From Pseudomarimonas arenosa (GTDB taxonomy: Bacteria > Pseudomonadota > Gammaproteobacteria > Xanthomonadales > Xanthomonadaceae), in NCBI RefSeq assembly GCF_014841215.1, contig NZ_JACYTR010000004.1:62001-126000 (forward strand): a stretch of DNA of 64,000 nucleotides, in the 5' to 3' direction. Of the stretch, positions 18,119 to 27,816 are shown piece after piece. Below the pieces are notes generated by a model. It searched no databases and was not told the origin of the DNA. It saw only the letters and a program-made list of their open reading frames with translations. A program made the position numbers and the translations under genes. Numbering within the stretch: the first letter of the stretch is position 1; every line of letters starts with the position of its first letter.

Positions 18119-19045
18119 TCACCCTCCGTTGCGATCGTTGTCTTCGCTGGGTGTCAGCATACCCGTTGTGTCGTCGACTGTGCTCTCCAGATCGCCGTCG
18201 TCAGTGGGCTGGATATCGGCCAGGATCACCACCACCACACGGCGGTTGGCATTGCGGCCTTCCACGGTCTCGTTATCGGCCACTGGCCGACGTTCACCAT
18301 AGCCGACGATCGACATTCGATCGGGATTAACACCCTGGTCCGCAAAGATGCGCACCACGCTGGCGGCGCGGGCGCTGGACAGTTCCCAATTGCTGGGGAA
18401 AAAGGCTGTCGAGATCGGACGATTGTCGGTATGGCCTTCGACGCGCAGCGGATTGGGTGTGCCGATCAGCGAGTCTGCCAGCAGGCCGAGCACGCGAACC
18501 GCTTGTTGGTTCGGCTTGGCCACGCCACTCTCGAACAGGATGTCGGACTTGATCGCGACTTCCACCCACAGATCGGTTTTCTTCACTTCCACCAGGCCAC
18601 GTTCAATCAGCCCGCCCAGGGCGGTCTCGATCTTGTTGCTGATGGTGTTGAGTTCGTCGCGGGCGCGGCCGACTTGATGACGGTCGGCGGCCAGCATGGG
18701 CTGCGGCAGCTGTCGATCCAACTGACGGCCGACCGGCGGCAGGCGCGGCGCCAGGCGGGTAGGAAAGGGCGACACGATACCGGCCGAACCATTGAGCATG
18801 ATCGGGCCGCGGCGGCTGCTTTCGCCACCCGAGTTGTCACCGACCGAAATCGGATTGAGTCGCGTCTGCGGGCCGCCGAACGCCGCGTTAAGTGAGGTGG
18901 ACAGCACGCGATACTTGCCCTCATTGACCGAGGAGATCGCATACATCACGACGAAAAAGGCCAATAGCAGGGTGATCAGGTCGCCGTAGGGAATGGCCCA
19001 GGCTTCGTGGTTGGCGTGTTCTTCGTGGTGCTTGCGGCGAGCCAT
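18119..19045 (-). CDS. motD: Flagellar stator protein MotD (MotB family)
   Basis: 308 residues, MotB-like. The single TM helix at about 18-40 starts with PYGDLITLLLAFFVVMYAIS, which carries the proton-binding Asp. A plug and linker follow, then a C-terminal OmpA/peptidoglycan-binding domain at about 160-290 (GHTDNRPI, NWELSSARAASVVRIF, GYGERRPVADN). It is paired with motC upstream (12-bp gap), as in Pseudomonas, where MotCD is the torque-generating stator needed for swarming. No motAB set is in this window. Confidence 0.94.
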   Translation of the reverse strand: MARRKHHEEHANHEAWAIPYGDLITLLLAFFVVMYAISSVNEGKYRVLSTSLNAAFGGPQTRLNPISVGDNSGGESSRRGPIMLNGSAGIVSPFPTRLAPRLPPVGRQLDRQLPQPMLAADRHQVGRARDELNTISNKIETALGGLIERGLVEVKKTDLWVEVAIKSDILFESGVAKPNQQAVRVLGLLADSLIGTPNPLRVEGHTDNRPISTAFFPSNWELSSARAASVVRIFADQGVNPDRMSIVGYGERRPVADNETVEGRNANRRVVVVILADIQPTDDGDLESTVDDTTGMLTPSEDNDRNGG

Positions 19046-19057
19046 GATCGGGCTGCC

Positions 19058-19798
19058 CTAGTGGCCAAAGCCGCTTAGTTTGGCCTCGATGTTGCGTGGA
19101 TTTTCGCCCAGGGCAATGGCAATCAGGCCTTCGATCAGCAGCTCACGCTCGTTGATCCGTCGATGGATGATGTCCTTGAGCTTGGCGGCGACCGGCAGGA
19201 AAAACAGGTTGGCCGCACCGATGCCATAGATGGTGGCGGTAAACGCGGCGGCAATACCGGGGCCCAGCGCGCTGGGATCGGCCAGGTTTTTCATCACCGC
19301 CATCAAGCCGAGCACGGCGCCGATGATGCCCAGCGTCGGCGAGTAGATGCCCATGCCCTCAAACACCTTGGCAGCCGCCAGCTCCTGTTGCTCCTGGCTG
19401 CCGACCTCGATTTCAAGCATGGTGCGAATGGCGTCGGGCTCCAGGCCATCGACCAGCATCTGCAAGCCTTTGCGCACCACCGGATCAGAGGAGCGTTGGA
19501 TCTCCGCTTCCAGGCCGAGCAGCCCTTGGCGCCGCGCGATATTGCTCCAGTCGACGATCTGCGCGGTCAGCCGGATGGCCTGGCTCGGAGGCGGTCGGAC
19601 GATCCAGGGCAGGATCATCCAGGCGCGCTTGAAGGTGCGCATGGGCGTGTGGACCAGGATTGCCGCGAAGGTGCCGACGATCACGATCAGGAAGGCGGCG
19701 CTGTTGATCAGCGACGCCACGCTGGCGCCCTTGGCCACCGCGCCACCGACGATGGCCGCGGCGCCAAACAGCAAGCCGATGATGGTCAAGACGTCCAT
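19058..19798 (-). CDS. motC: Flagellar stator protein MotC (MotA family)
   Basis: 246 residues, four TM segments: two near the N-terminus (MDVLTIIGLLFGAAAIVGGA and a second at about 30-48) and two at about 145-200 (SPTLGIIGAVLGLMAVMKNL). The cytoplasmic loop carries charged residues that touch FliG. I chose the ATG at 19798, giving MDVLTIIG as in MotC homologues, over an in-frame TTG at 19819. It forms the stator with MotD. Confidence 0.94.
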   Translation of the reverse strand: MDVLTIIGLLFGAAAIVGGAVAKGASVASLINSAAFLIVIVGTFAAILVHTPMRTFKRAWMILPWIVRPPPSQAIRLTAQIVDWSNIARRQGLLGLEAEIQRSSDPVVRKGLQMLVDGLEPDAIRTMLEIEVGSQEQQELAAAKVFEGMGIYSPTLGIIGAVLGLMAVMKNLADPSALGPGIAAAFTATIYGIGAANLFFLPVAAKLKDIIHRRINERELLIEGLIAIALGENPRNIEAKLSGFGH

Positions 19799-19902
19799 GT
19801 GCTGTTTATCGACCCCCAAAGCGTTGGCTTGAACCGGATACCGTGCAGCGCCTTCCCTGTGTTATGCGTTTCGCCTGCGACGGAAACCTGACGCCAGCCT
19901 TG

Positions 19903-21654
19903 TCAGCTATGCGCCAATGCATCTACATCCAAGATTAGTGCCATCCGACCATCGCCGGTCAGCGTCGCCCCGACGTGGCCTTTCACTTCACGCAGCGAAC
20001 GGGGCAGTGGTTTGATGACCACCTCTTCGCGGCCGCGGACCTGATCGACCACCAGGCCCAGAAGCCCCTCGCCTGTGACCAGCAGGACCACATGCGAGGT
20101 GCTTTCAGACGGCGGTTCGCCGAGCCAGCGTCGCAGGAAGATCAGCGGCAGCGGATGCTGGCGCAGATCAAGAATCTCGCGGCCATCGACCCAACGTAGC
20201 ATCTCCGGCTGAAACGGCAGCACCTCCTGCACGCTGGCCAGGGGCAGGGCAAATACCCGGCCGCAGGTGTGCACCAGCAAGGCCGGCAAGATGGCCAGGG
20301 TCAACGGCACCCGGATCAGGAAGCGCGAGCCTTCGCCCAGTTTGGAGTGAATCGTGACCCGTCCATTCAACTCGCGGATCTTCGACTGCACCACGTCCAT
20401 GCCGACGCCGCGACCGGAAATGTCAGTGACTTCGGCCTTGGTTGAAAAGCCGGGCAGGAAAATCAGCTGCAGACACTCCTCGGGCCCGAGTCGCGCCGCG
20501 GTATCGGCATCGATCAGTCCTTTCTCTCTGGCCTTGGTCTTGATCACCTCGGGATCGATGCCGCCGCCGTCGTCGCGCACTTCAATTGCAATATGGTCGC
20601 CTTCCTGACGCGCAGCCAGTACCACCCTGCCCATGCGCGGTTTCCCCACCCGCTCGCGCACGTCCGGCGCTTCGACGCCGTGGTCGATGGCGTTGCGTAC
20701 CAGATGCACCAGCGGGTCGGCCAGGGATTCGACCAGAGTGCGGTCCAGCTCGGTTTCGGCGCCCTGCAGTTCCAGCTCAACCTCTTTCTTCACCGCACGG
20801 GCGACATCGCGGGCCACCTTGGGAAAACGCGAGAACACCCGTCCGACCGGTTGCATGCGGGTTTTCATTACCGCGCTCTGCAAGCGGGTGACACTGACGT
20901 CCAGCGAGGCGACCACGCGATCGACTTCATCGTCGCGCCGGCTGCCGCCGCGCAAGGTCTTCAGTCGATTGCGCACCAGCACCAATTCGCCGACCAGGTT
21001 GACGATGGCGTCCAGCCGCTTGGTGTCGATGCGGATCGTGGTTTCGACGCCCACTTCCTTGGTGGCTTCCGAGGGCTTGCTCTTGGCAGCCGCCGCTGCG
21101 CGCCTGGACGGTGCCGGCGGTGCTGCTCGCGTTGCACTGTTGGCAACAGGCGCTGTCGGCGCTGGACCCTTGCCGGCCAGGTGGTCGAGCAGCTGGTCGA
21201 ATTCCTGTTCGGTGATGTCTTCGCTCTTGGCAGCGGTGGGCGTGGCGGCGGCAGCCGGAGCGGGCGGGCCTCCTGCTTCAGCGCGGGCCAGACGTACCAT
21301 CAGACCATCGGGTGCCGGCTGTAATTCCACGCCAGCGCCGAGTTCCGCGAGCATCCGCACTACATGATCGAGCGCCTCCTGGGCACCGTCGCAGAGTTCG
21401 GGATCGAGCAGGCGCTTGCCCGCGCGGACTTCACCGAACTGTTCTTCCAGCGCATGACACAGTTCCACCATCGGTTTCAGATTGAGGAATCCTGCGCCGC
21501 CCTTGATGGTGTGAAAGCCGCGAAACACCGCGTTCAGCAGCTCGGAATCGGTAGGGCTGCGTTCAAGCGAGACCAGCTCTTCGCCCAGACGGGCGGCAAT
21601 TTCCTGCGCTTCGATCAGAAAATCCTGGGCGATGTCATCCATCATGTCGCTCAT
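19903..21654 (-). CDS. cheA: Chemotaxis histidine kinase CheA, flagellar system
   Basis: 583 residues. P1 has phosphoacceptor His48 in FRGFHTIKGGAGFLNL. The P1-P3 linker (about 110-205) is Ala/Pro-rich without a folded P2 domain; it contains one peptide, DITEQEFDQLLDHLAGKG, at 146-163. P3 (LDAIVNLVGELVLVRN), the P4 ATPase (VRNAIDHGVE, DDGGGIDP, FSTKAEVTDISGRGVGMDVV) and the CheW-like P5 follow. It lies downstream of cheY-cheZ after a 170-bp gap and upstream of motCD, the F6 arrangement, although the usual cheB between cheA and motC is absent. Confidence 0.95.
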   Translation of the reverse strand: MSDMMDDIAQDFLIEAQEIAARLGEELVSLERSPTDSELLNAVFRGFHTIKGGAGFLNLKPMVELCHALEEQFGEVRAGKRLLDPELCDGAQEALDHVVRMLAELGAGVELQPAPDGLMVRLARAEAGGPPAPAAAATPTAAKSEDITEQEFDQLLDHLAGKGPAPTAPVANSATRAAPPAPSRRAAAAAKSKPSEATKEVGVETTIRIDTKRLDAIVNLVGELVLVRNRLKTLRGGSRRDDEVDRVVASLDVSVTRLQSAVMKTRMQPVGRVFSRFPKVARDVARAVKKEVELELQGAETELDRTLVESLADPLVHLVRNAIDHGVEAPDVRERVGKPRMGRVVLAARQEGDHIAIEVRDDGGGIDPEVIKTKAREKGLIDADTAARLGPEECLQLIFLPGFSTKAEVTDISGRGVGMDVVQSKIRELNGRVTIHSKLGEGSRFLIRVPLTLAILPALLVHTCGRVFALPLASVQEVLPFQPEMLRWVDGREILDLRQHPLPLIFLRRWLGEPPSESTSHVVLLVTGEGLLGLVVDQVRGREEVVIKPLPRSLREVKGHVGATLTGDGRMALILDVDALAHS

Positions 21655-21824
21655 GGGTGGATCTACCTCCCGGCGCTGGAATGCGCTAGCTAGTTCTGTT
21701 GGGTGCGCTGTATCACTTGTTCGGTCCCCGGAGTCGGGGGCTCGGTAGGCAATCGCTCAGAGAGTTCGAGCGCACTGGGCGTTGTCGAACCTCCTGCTGT
21801 GCGATGTCGATCGGCATGTCTCGG

Positions 21825-22421
21825 TCACAGATCCAACTGACTCAGCAAATCGTCGGCGTCGTCCTGGGAGACGGCATGAGTGTCGACGCCTTTGACTGCT
21901 GGGCCCGCCAAGCCATTGTTGTCGGGTCGCAGGGTGTTTACGTCGATACCGAACGCCGCCACTGCATCGTAGACACGCCCGACCACACCCACCACACGTT
22001 TGATGATCTGGCCGGTGAGATCCTGGTAGGCCTGGGCCAGGGCGACCTCAGACAGATTCTTGCGCACCTCGCCTAGCGCTTCTGGCGCCAGTTCGGGCGG
22101 CAACGCGGCCAGCACTTCGCGTGAGCGTTCGACCAGATCGAGGGTCTGGTGGGTAGCGTCCTCGGTCATCTTGACGACGTGCTCAAGACGGGCACAGGCG
22201 TCGGGCAGCTCGGCGAACAATGGGTCGGCCACATTGAGCGAACCCAGGGTTTCACCCAATTCGCGCGCCAGGCGGGCGAGGGCGATCATCACCGGGCTGG
22301 CACGCAATTCGGCGATGGCGCCGATTTCCTTGCGGAAGTTGGCCTCGTCGTTGGCTTCCAGCGCAGTGAGGGCGCCCTGGAGGCGATGGACGAGCTCCTC
22401 ACGCCCGCCCGAGGCGCTCAC
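21825..22421 (-). CDS. cheZ: CheY-phosphate phosphatase CheZ
   Basis: 198 residues, long helical hairpin. The catalytic motif [15 protein letters not shown] gives Asp134 and Gln138, equivalent to D143 and Q147 of E. coli CheZ. The C-terminal peptide [12 protein letters not shown] matches the CheY-binding tail of CheZ. The gene overlaps cheY by ATGA. Confidence 0.95.
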   Translation of the reverse strand: MSASGGREELVHRLQGALTALEANDEANFRKEIGAIAELRASPVMIALARLARELGETLGSLNVADPLFAELPDACARLEHVVKMTEDATHQTLDLVERSREVLAALPPELAPEALGEVRKNLSEVALAQAYQDLTGQIIKRVVGVVGRVYDAVAAFGIDVNTLRPDNNGLAGPAVKGVDTHAVSQDDADDLLSQLDL

Positions 22422-22807
22422 GCGGCCTCCAATCGCTCGAAGATCTTGTTGAGCTTTTCCTGCAGGGTGGCCGCCGTGAACGGCTTGATGATGTAGCCAT
22501 TCACCCCTGCCTGCGCGGCCTCAATGATCTGCTCGCGTTTGGCTTCGGCGGTAACCATCAGCACTGGCAGCTTGGCCAAGGCGGCGTCGGCACGAATGTG
22601 CTTCAGCAGCTCGATGCCGGTCATGCCGGGCATGTTCCAGTCGGTAACGACGAAGTCGAACTTGCTGGCGCGTAGGGCGGCCAGCGCGGCATTGCCGTCT
22701 TCAGCTTCGGCGGTATTGCTGAACCCGAGATCGTTCAACAGGTTCTTGACGATTCGGCGCATCGTCGAGAAGTCGTCGACGATCAGTATGCGCATGTTCT
22801 TGTTCAC
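22418..22807 (-). CDS. cheY: Chemotaxis response regulator CheY, flagellar system
   Basis: 129-residue receiver: acidic pair D11-D12, phosphoacceptor D56 in [10 protein letters not shown], Thr/Ala in [10 protein letters not shown], Lys in [17 protein letters not shown] and the TAEAK block are typical of the CheY that binds FliM. It follows fliA by 24 bp and overlaps cheZ. A second in-frame ATG (MRILIVDDF) lies four codons downstream. Confidence 0.96.
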   Translation of the reverse strand: MNKNMRILIVDDFSTMRRIVKNLLNDLGFSNTAEAEDGNAALAALRASKFDFVVTDWNMPGMTGIELLKHIRADAALAKLPVLMVTAEAKREQIIEAAQAGVNGYIIKPFTAATLQEKLNKIFERLEAA

Positions 22808-22831
22808 GTGGCACTCCGCAAGCTGAAAGGT

Positions 22832-23563
22832 TCAAGTCGAAACATGTTCGCGCCAATCCTGCAGCCTGGCCCGCAACCTCACCATGGCCTGGCCATGCAC
22901 CTGGCACACCCGGGACTCAGTTATACCAAGGACGGCACCAATTTCGCGTAGATTGAGTTCCTGCTCATAGTAAAGCGAGAGTATCAATCTTTCCCGTTCC
23001 GGGAGTTTATCGATCGCATCGACCAGTTGCTGCTGGAATTCGGCGGCCTCAATGGCCTGATGCGCGGCCGGCGCGTGTTCAGTGCTGCGCGACTCGGTGC
23101 GATGGTCTTCGTCATCGTCCAAGCTCAGGACGTGGCCGCGAGCAGCGCCCTCCATCAGTCGACCGTAGTCATCCAGGCTTATGCCCAGGGCCTGAGCCAC
23201 TTCGCCGGCATTGGCGGCCCGACCTTCGCGCTGTTCGATCTGCCGAGTGGCTTCAGCGGCTTCGCGCACCCGGCGATGCACGGAGCGCGGGATCCAGTCA
23301 CCGCGCCTGATCTCATCGATCATGGCGCCGCGGATACGAATCGAAGCGTAGGTTTCGAATGACGCGCCGGCGCTGCGGTCGAATTGCCGCGCAGCCTCTA
23401 TCAGGCCGACCATGCCGGCCTGGATCAGGTCCTCGACCTCGACATTGGGCGGCAGTCGGGCCGCTACGTGGTGGGCGATACGACGCACCAGGTCGGCGTG
23501 GCGGGTGACCAAGTCGCTCGTGCTTGCCTTGGAGGCATCGCGGTAGAGCGAGGGGGCGCTCAT
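22832..23563 (-). CDS. fliA: RNA polymerase sigma-28 factor FliA
   Basis: 243 residues. Regions 2 (LVRRIAHHVAARLPPNVEVE, DLIQAGMVGLIEAARQFD, SFETYASIRIRGAMIDEIRR), 3 (ANAGEVAQALGISLDDYGRL) and 4 (LPERERLILSLYYEQELNLR, EIGAVLGITESRVCQ) are complete. It directs late flagellar genes; candidate targets in this window are fliC2 (52200-52226) and the MCP at 2055 (3272-3298). It sits between fleN and cheY as in Pseudomonas. flgM is not in the window. Confidence 0.97.
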   Translation of the reverse strand: MSAPSLYRDASKASTSDLVTRHADLVRRIAHHVAARLPPNVEVEDLIQAGMVGLIEAARQFDRSAGASFETYASIRIRGAMIDEIRRGDWIPRSVHRRVREAAEATRQIEQREGRAANAGEVAQALGISLDDYGRLMEGAARGHVLSLDDDEDHRTESRSTEHAPAAHQAIEAAEFQQQLVDAIDKLPERERLILSLYYEQELNLREIGAVLGITESRVCQVHGQAMVRLRARLQDWREHVST

Positions 23564-23566
23564 GCC

Positions 23567-24442
23567 TCAGGCCGCAGCTCCGGTTCCCGGCAGCATGCGC
23601 TCGACAAAGAACTCGACATCGCCTCGCGGCACCATCGGTGCCGACCACTTGTCGATACGTTGCGCCAGGGCGCGGAACGCCATCGACGCGGCGCTGGCTG
23701 GATAAGCCTGTACCACGGCCTGCTGACGCTGAATTGCCCGGCGCATCCACTCATCGAACGGAATGGCTCCGATGAAGTTGAGGTTTACCTGCAAGAACTT
23801 GTCCGTCACTCGCGACAGTTTATCAAAGAGCTCGCGACCCTCGCCGCTGCTGCGCACCATATTGGCCAGCACGTGGACCCGGCTCACGCCGCGTTCACGA
23901 CTTAACACTTTGATCAGTGCGTAAGCGTCGGTGATCGAGGCCGGCTCATTGCAGACCACCACCAGCACATCGTGAGCGGCCTGCGAGAAGGTCAGCACAC
24001 TGTCACCGAGACCGGCGGCAGTATCGATGATCATGGTGTCGAGCGGACGTTCCAGCTCGGAGAACGCACGAATCAAGCCGACGTGTTCTGCGGCGCTGAG
24101 TTCGGTCATATGGCGCTTGCCCGATGCCGCAGGCACCACCATCAGGCCCTTCGGCCCGGTGAGGATGGTTTCCTCGATGCTGCAGCGGCCCGAAACCACA
24201 TCGGCCAGGGTGAACTTCGGCGACAAGCCGAGCAGGACATCAACATTCGCCAGTCCGAGGTCGGTATCGAGCAACAGCGTGTCGTGCCCGGACTCGGCCA
24301 GACACAGCGCCAGGTTGACCGCTACGCTGGTCTTGCCGACGCCGCCCTTGCCGCCGGTGACGGCCACGGTGCGCACCGGCTTGCGCGCCGGTGGCGAGGC
24401 CAGATGCAGATTGCCTGGTGCATTCGGCTCATGCGGCAGCAT
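23567..24442 (-). CDS. fleN: Flagellar number regulator FleN (FlhG)
   Basis: MinD/ParA-type ATPase of 291 residues: Walker A TGGKGGVGKTSVAVNLA near residues 29-45, LLLDTDLGLANVDVLLGL and MIIDTAAGLGDSVL. FleN limits flagellar number by antagonising FleQ and works with FlhF at the pole. The long open frame begins at 24562, but ATG 24442 has GGGAGAG upstream and gives the expected N-terminus. It overlaps the end of flhF by 14 bp and precedes fliA by 3 bp. Confidence 0.94.
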   Translation of the reverse strand: MLPHEPNAPGNLHLASPPARKPVRTVAVTGGKGGVGKTSVAVNLALCLAESGHDTLLLDTDLGLANVDVLLGLSPKFTLADVVSGRCSIEETILTGPKGLMVVPAASGKRHMTELSAAEHVGLIRAFSELERPLDTMIIDTAAGLGDSVLTFSQAAHDVLVVVCNEPASITDAYALIKVLSRERGVSRVHVLANMVRSSGEGRELFDKLSRVTDKFLQVNLNFIGAIPFDEWMRRAIQRQQAVVQAYPASAASMAFRALAQRIDKWSAPMVPRGDVEFFVERMLPGTGAAA

Positions 24443-25682
24443 GGTTGCTCTCCCTTTCGCTGGCCGATTCGCCGGCCCGTTTGAGTTCGCCCAGGCGCAA
24501 CACCAATCGGTGCGCTTCGGCGCGATGAATATCTTCCGGCACGCGTTGGCCGTCTGTGACATAGGCTACCGGTAGTCGGTGCCGGATCAAAACCGACAGT
24601 GCCGAACCCAGGCATCCGGTCTCATCGATCTTGGTCAGGACGCAGCCTTCCGGCTCGGCACAGCGGAACTTGCGCACCACTTCGTCGATATCGGCCATTT
24701 GCGAGGTGGCCGGCAGGGTGAGGAAGCAACGCACGCGGCCGGCGGCACGCAGCCAGCCGAGCTGGGTGGCGAGACCGACATCGCGTTGGCTGAAGCCTGG
24801 GGTGTCGATCAGGATCAATTTATAGTCGTTCAATCGCTCCAGCGCCGGCGCCAGATTCTCGGTGCGGTCGATATCGATCACCGGCAGGCCGAGCACACGG
24901 CCAAAGGTGGCCAATTGCTCGCGACCGCCGACCCGTTGGGTGTCGGTGGTGACCAGCACCACGTCGCGGGCGCTGTGATGGTGAGCGTAACGCGCTGCCA
25001 ACTTGGCAATGGTGGTGGTCTTGCCGACCCCGGTCGGGCCGATCAAGGCAAGGATACCGCCATCCTGGATCGCCTCCCGACGCGTCACCACCAGTGACTT
25101 CGCCAGCAATCCGAGCATGATTCCGCGGGCACGGCCGCGATCGGCATCGGCTGGAATGGCGGTGGCGATCGAGCGTGCCAGATCGCCATCGCAGCCGTAG
25201 GACAGGAGTTCATCGAGCACGATTGAGCGAATCGCAACGCCGCGCAGACGCTCTTCGGAAAATCTCACCGCTTGCCGCTCGAGCAGCTCGCGCATGCTGC
25301 TCAGTTCGCGCCGAAGATCGGCCAGCGAACCCTGATCACGCCAGGCCACAGTAGCGGGGTCTGCAGCTGCCTGCTTGGCCACCAGGGTCTTGACCGGGGC
25401 TGGCGCGGGTGCTGGCTTCGGCGCTTCCACCGGCTTGCTGCGCTTTTGCTCACTGGTCATCAGATCGGGACTGATCTGCGTCGGCAGGCGTCGGGTATCG
25501 GTCTGATCGGCGAGATAGGTGTGGCGCGCCAGGCTCTCGTCAAAGTCGGTGGCCGCCACCACCTCAAATCCTTCGTGATCGAGCTTCTTGCTGGACAGGA
25601 TCACCGCGTCGGGGCCCTGATCCTCGCGCACCATGCGTAAGGCCGTTCGCATGTCCGGTGCAACGAATCGTTTGATCTTCAT
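24429..25682 (-). CDS. flhF: Flagellar SRP-family GTPase FlhF
   Basis: 417 residues. B domain at the N-terminus (MKIKRFVAPDMRTALRMVRE), a Pro/Ala linker, then the NG GTPase domain with G1 LIGPTGVGKTTTIAKLAARY, DTQRVGGREQL and DTPGFSQRD. FlhF marks the pole for flagellar assembly. The ATG at 25682 follows GAGAGGAAG. The C-terminal extension (AGESASERESNHAAA) overlaps fleN, whose product regulates FlhF. Confidence 0.95.
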   Translation of the reverse strand: MKIKRFVAPDMRTALRMVREDQGPDAVILSSKKLDHEGFEVVAATDFDESLARHTYLADQTDTRRLPTQISPDLMTSEQKRSKPVEAPKPAPAPAPVKTLVAKQAAADPATVAWRDQGSLADLRRELSSMRELLERQAVRFSEERLRGVAIRSIVLDELLSYGCDGDLARSIATAIPADADRGRARGIMLGLLAKSLVVTRREAIQDGGILALIGPTGVGKTTTIAKLAARYAHHHSARDVVLVTTDTQRVGGREQLATFGRVLGLPVIDIDRTENLAPALERLNDYKLILIDTPGFSQRDVGLATQLGWLRAAGRVRCFLTLPATSQMADIDEVVRKFRCAEPEGCVLTKIDETGCLGSALSVLIRHRLPVAYVTDGQRVPEDIHRAEAHRLVLRLGELKRAGESASERESNHAAA

Positions 25683-25719
25683 GGCGACTTCCTCTCGATC
25701 ACCGCGTTCCAATCGGCAC

Positions 25720-27792
25720 TCAGCCGACCTGTCCTATCAACTTCAATCGCTTGTCATCGGGAATCTCGTGATAGGCGAGAACCGACAACTGCGGCACGCT
25801 ATGCCGCACCAGGCGTGACAGCACCGGACGCACCGGCCCTGGCACCAGCAGCACCGCCGGTTGGCCCAAGGCCTCCTGGCGTTTCACCACATCGGCCAGG
25901 TTCTGGTTAAGGCGATCGGCCAAACCCGGTTCCAGCGCTGTGCTGCTGCCTGCGACTGACTCCTGCAAAATGCGTTCCAGGTTCGGTGCCAGGGTGTAGA
26001 TCGGCAATTCGGGTGCCAGACCATTGATCTCCTGCACGATGAAACGCCCCATTGCTGCGCGGGCGGCGGCGGTCAGGTCACCGGCATCGGTGCTGGTTTG
26101 CGCGTGTTCGACCAAGGCCTCGGCGATGCGCTTGAAATGACGAATCGGCACGCGCTCGACCAGCAAGTTCTGCAGTACGCGGGCGATGGTGGCTGCCGGC
26201 ATGGCGCGCGGGGTGAGGTCTTCGACCAGCTTGGGTGAGGTCTTGGCCAATGTGGAGAGCAGCTGCTGCACTTCCTCGTGGCCCAGCAACTCGTGCGAGT
26301 GTTCTCGGATCAGGTGTGAAAGATGGGTAGCGATAACCGTCGCCGGATCGACCACGGTGTAGCCCAGACCTTCAGCCTCAGGCCGCTGCACCGGCAGAAT
26401 CCACACGGCGTCGAGACCAAATGCCGGATCTTTGGCGGGGATACCGTCGAGCTTGCCAAAAACCTGTCCCGGGTCCAGTGCCATCTCGCGATCAGGATGG
26501 ATATCGCCCGAGGCGATGGCCGCGCCGTGCACCAGAATTCGGTAGCTGGCCGGCGGCAGCTCGAGATTGTCGCGAATGTGCACCGGTGGGATCAGGAAGC
26601 CTATGTCCTGCGTCAGCTTCTTGCGCACGCCCTTGATTCGGCTCAGCAACTCGCCGCCATTCTTGCGTTCCACCAGGGGCACCAGGCGGTAGCCGACCTC
26701 GATGCCAAGTGGGTCCACCGGTGCCAGATCGTCCCAGCTGAGCTCGGGGGCTGGCTGCTTGGCGGCGTCCGGCGGGGGCGGTGCCAGTGCTTCCCGTTTG
26801 GCATCCTCGTTGCGCTTGAAGAGTTTCCAGCTGCCAAAGGCCAGCAGTAGGCCGAGCAACAGAAACGGCAGGTTGGGCATGCCCGGGATCAGTCCGATCA
26901 CCACCATCACCAGCGCCGCTACGCCCAGCGCACGCTCCGAGCCCAGCATCTGCTTCATGATCGTTTCGGTCATGTCCTGCGGCCGCGAAATGCGCGTAAC
27001 CAGCATGGCCACACCGGTCGAAATCAGCAGGGCCGGAATCTGCGCCACCAGACCGTCACCGATCGTCAGCAGGGCGTAGATCTGCGCCGCCTGGGTGAAG
27101 CTGAGGTCGTGCTGCAGCACACCGATCAGCAGGCCGCCAATCAGGTTGATGAACAGAATCAGGATGCCGGCGATGGCATCGCCGCGAACGAACTTGCTGG
27201 CACCGTCCATCGAGCCGTAGAAGTCCGCTTCTTCGCGCACCTCCTCGCGTCTGGCCTTGGCTTCATCGCGTGACAACAGGCCGGCATTGAGATCGGCGTC
27301 GATCGCCATCTGCTTGCCGGGCAGGGCGTCGAGGGTGAAGCGCGCCGACACTTCAGAGATGCGTCCGGCACCCTTGGTGATGACGACGAAGTTGATGATG
27401 GTAAGGATGCCGAACACCACGATGCCGACGGCATAGTTGCCGCCGATCACGAACTCACCGAAGGCCTCGATCACCTGGCCGGCTGCGTGGCTGCCTTCGT
27501 GGCCGTTGAGCAATACCACACGTGTGGACGCCACGTTGAGTGCCAATCGAAGCAGGGTGGCCACCAACAGCACGGTGGGGAAAATGGTGAAATCGAGCGG
27601 ACGCTGGATGTAGATCACGCCCAACAACACCACCAGTGACAGCGCGATGTTGAAGGTGAACAGGGCGTCCAGCAGCGGCGTCGGCAGTGGCAGCACGACC
27701 ATGCCAAGCAAGGCCAGCAACAGCAGGGGGGCGCCGAATCCTTGACGCACCGCGCTGCGAGCGCGATCGAAAACCGTCAGTTGTGCTGCCAT
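25720..27792 (-). CDS. flhA: Flagellar type III export gate protein FlhA
   Basis: 690 residues. About eight TM helices fill the first 330 residues (LLLLALLGMVVLPLPTPLLD and on), including the FHIPEP-family block ISEVSARFTLDALPGKQMAI. A large cytoplasmic domain follows that binds chaperones and substrates. A GTG at 27804 is in frame, but ATG at 27792 is better placed after AGGTGG. It is 24 bp after flhB and 37 bp before flhF. Confidence 0.96.
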   Translation of the reverse strand: MAAQLTVFDRARSAVRQGFGAPLLLLALLGMVVLPLPTPLLDALFTFNIALSLVVLLGVIYIQRPLDFTIFPTVLLVATLLRLALNVASTRVVLLNGHEGSHAAGQVIEAFGEFVIGGNYAVGIVVFGILTIINFVVITKGAGRISEVSARFTLDALPGKQMAIDADLNAGLLSRDEAKARREEVREEADFYGSMDGASKFVRGDAIAGILILFINLIGGLLIGVLQHDLSFTQAAQIYALLTIGDGLVAQIPALLISTGVAMLVTRISRPQDMTETIMKQMLGSERALGVAALVMVVIGLIPGMPNLPFLLLGLLLAFGSWKLFKRNEDAKREALAPPPPDAAKQPAPELSWDDLAPVDPLGIEVGYRLVPLVERKNGGELLSRIKGVRKKLTQDIGFLIPPVHIRDNLELPPASYRILVHGAAIASGDIHPDREMALDPGQVFGKLDGIPAKDPAFGLDAVWILPVQRPEAEGLGYTVVDPATVIATHLSHLIREHSHELLGHEEVQQLLSTLAKTSPKLVEDLTPRAMPAATIARVLQNLLVERVPIRHFKRIAEALVEHAQTSTDAGDLTAAARAAMGRFIVQEINGLAPELPIYTLAPNLERILQESVAGSSTALEPGLADRLNQNLADVVKRQEALGQPAVLLVPGPVRPVLSRLVRHSVPQLSVLAYHEIPDDKRLKLIGQVG

Positions 27793-27816
27793 CCGATTGT
27801 CCACCTGGGTTATGCG

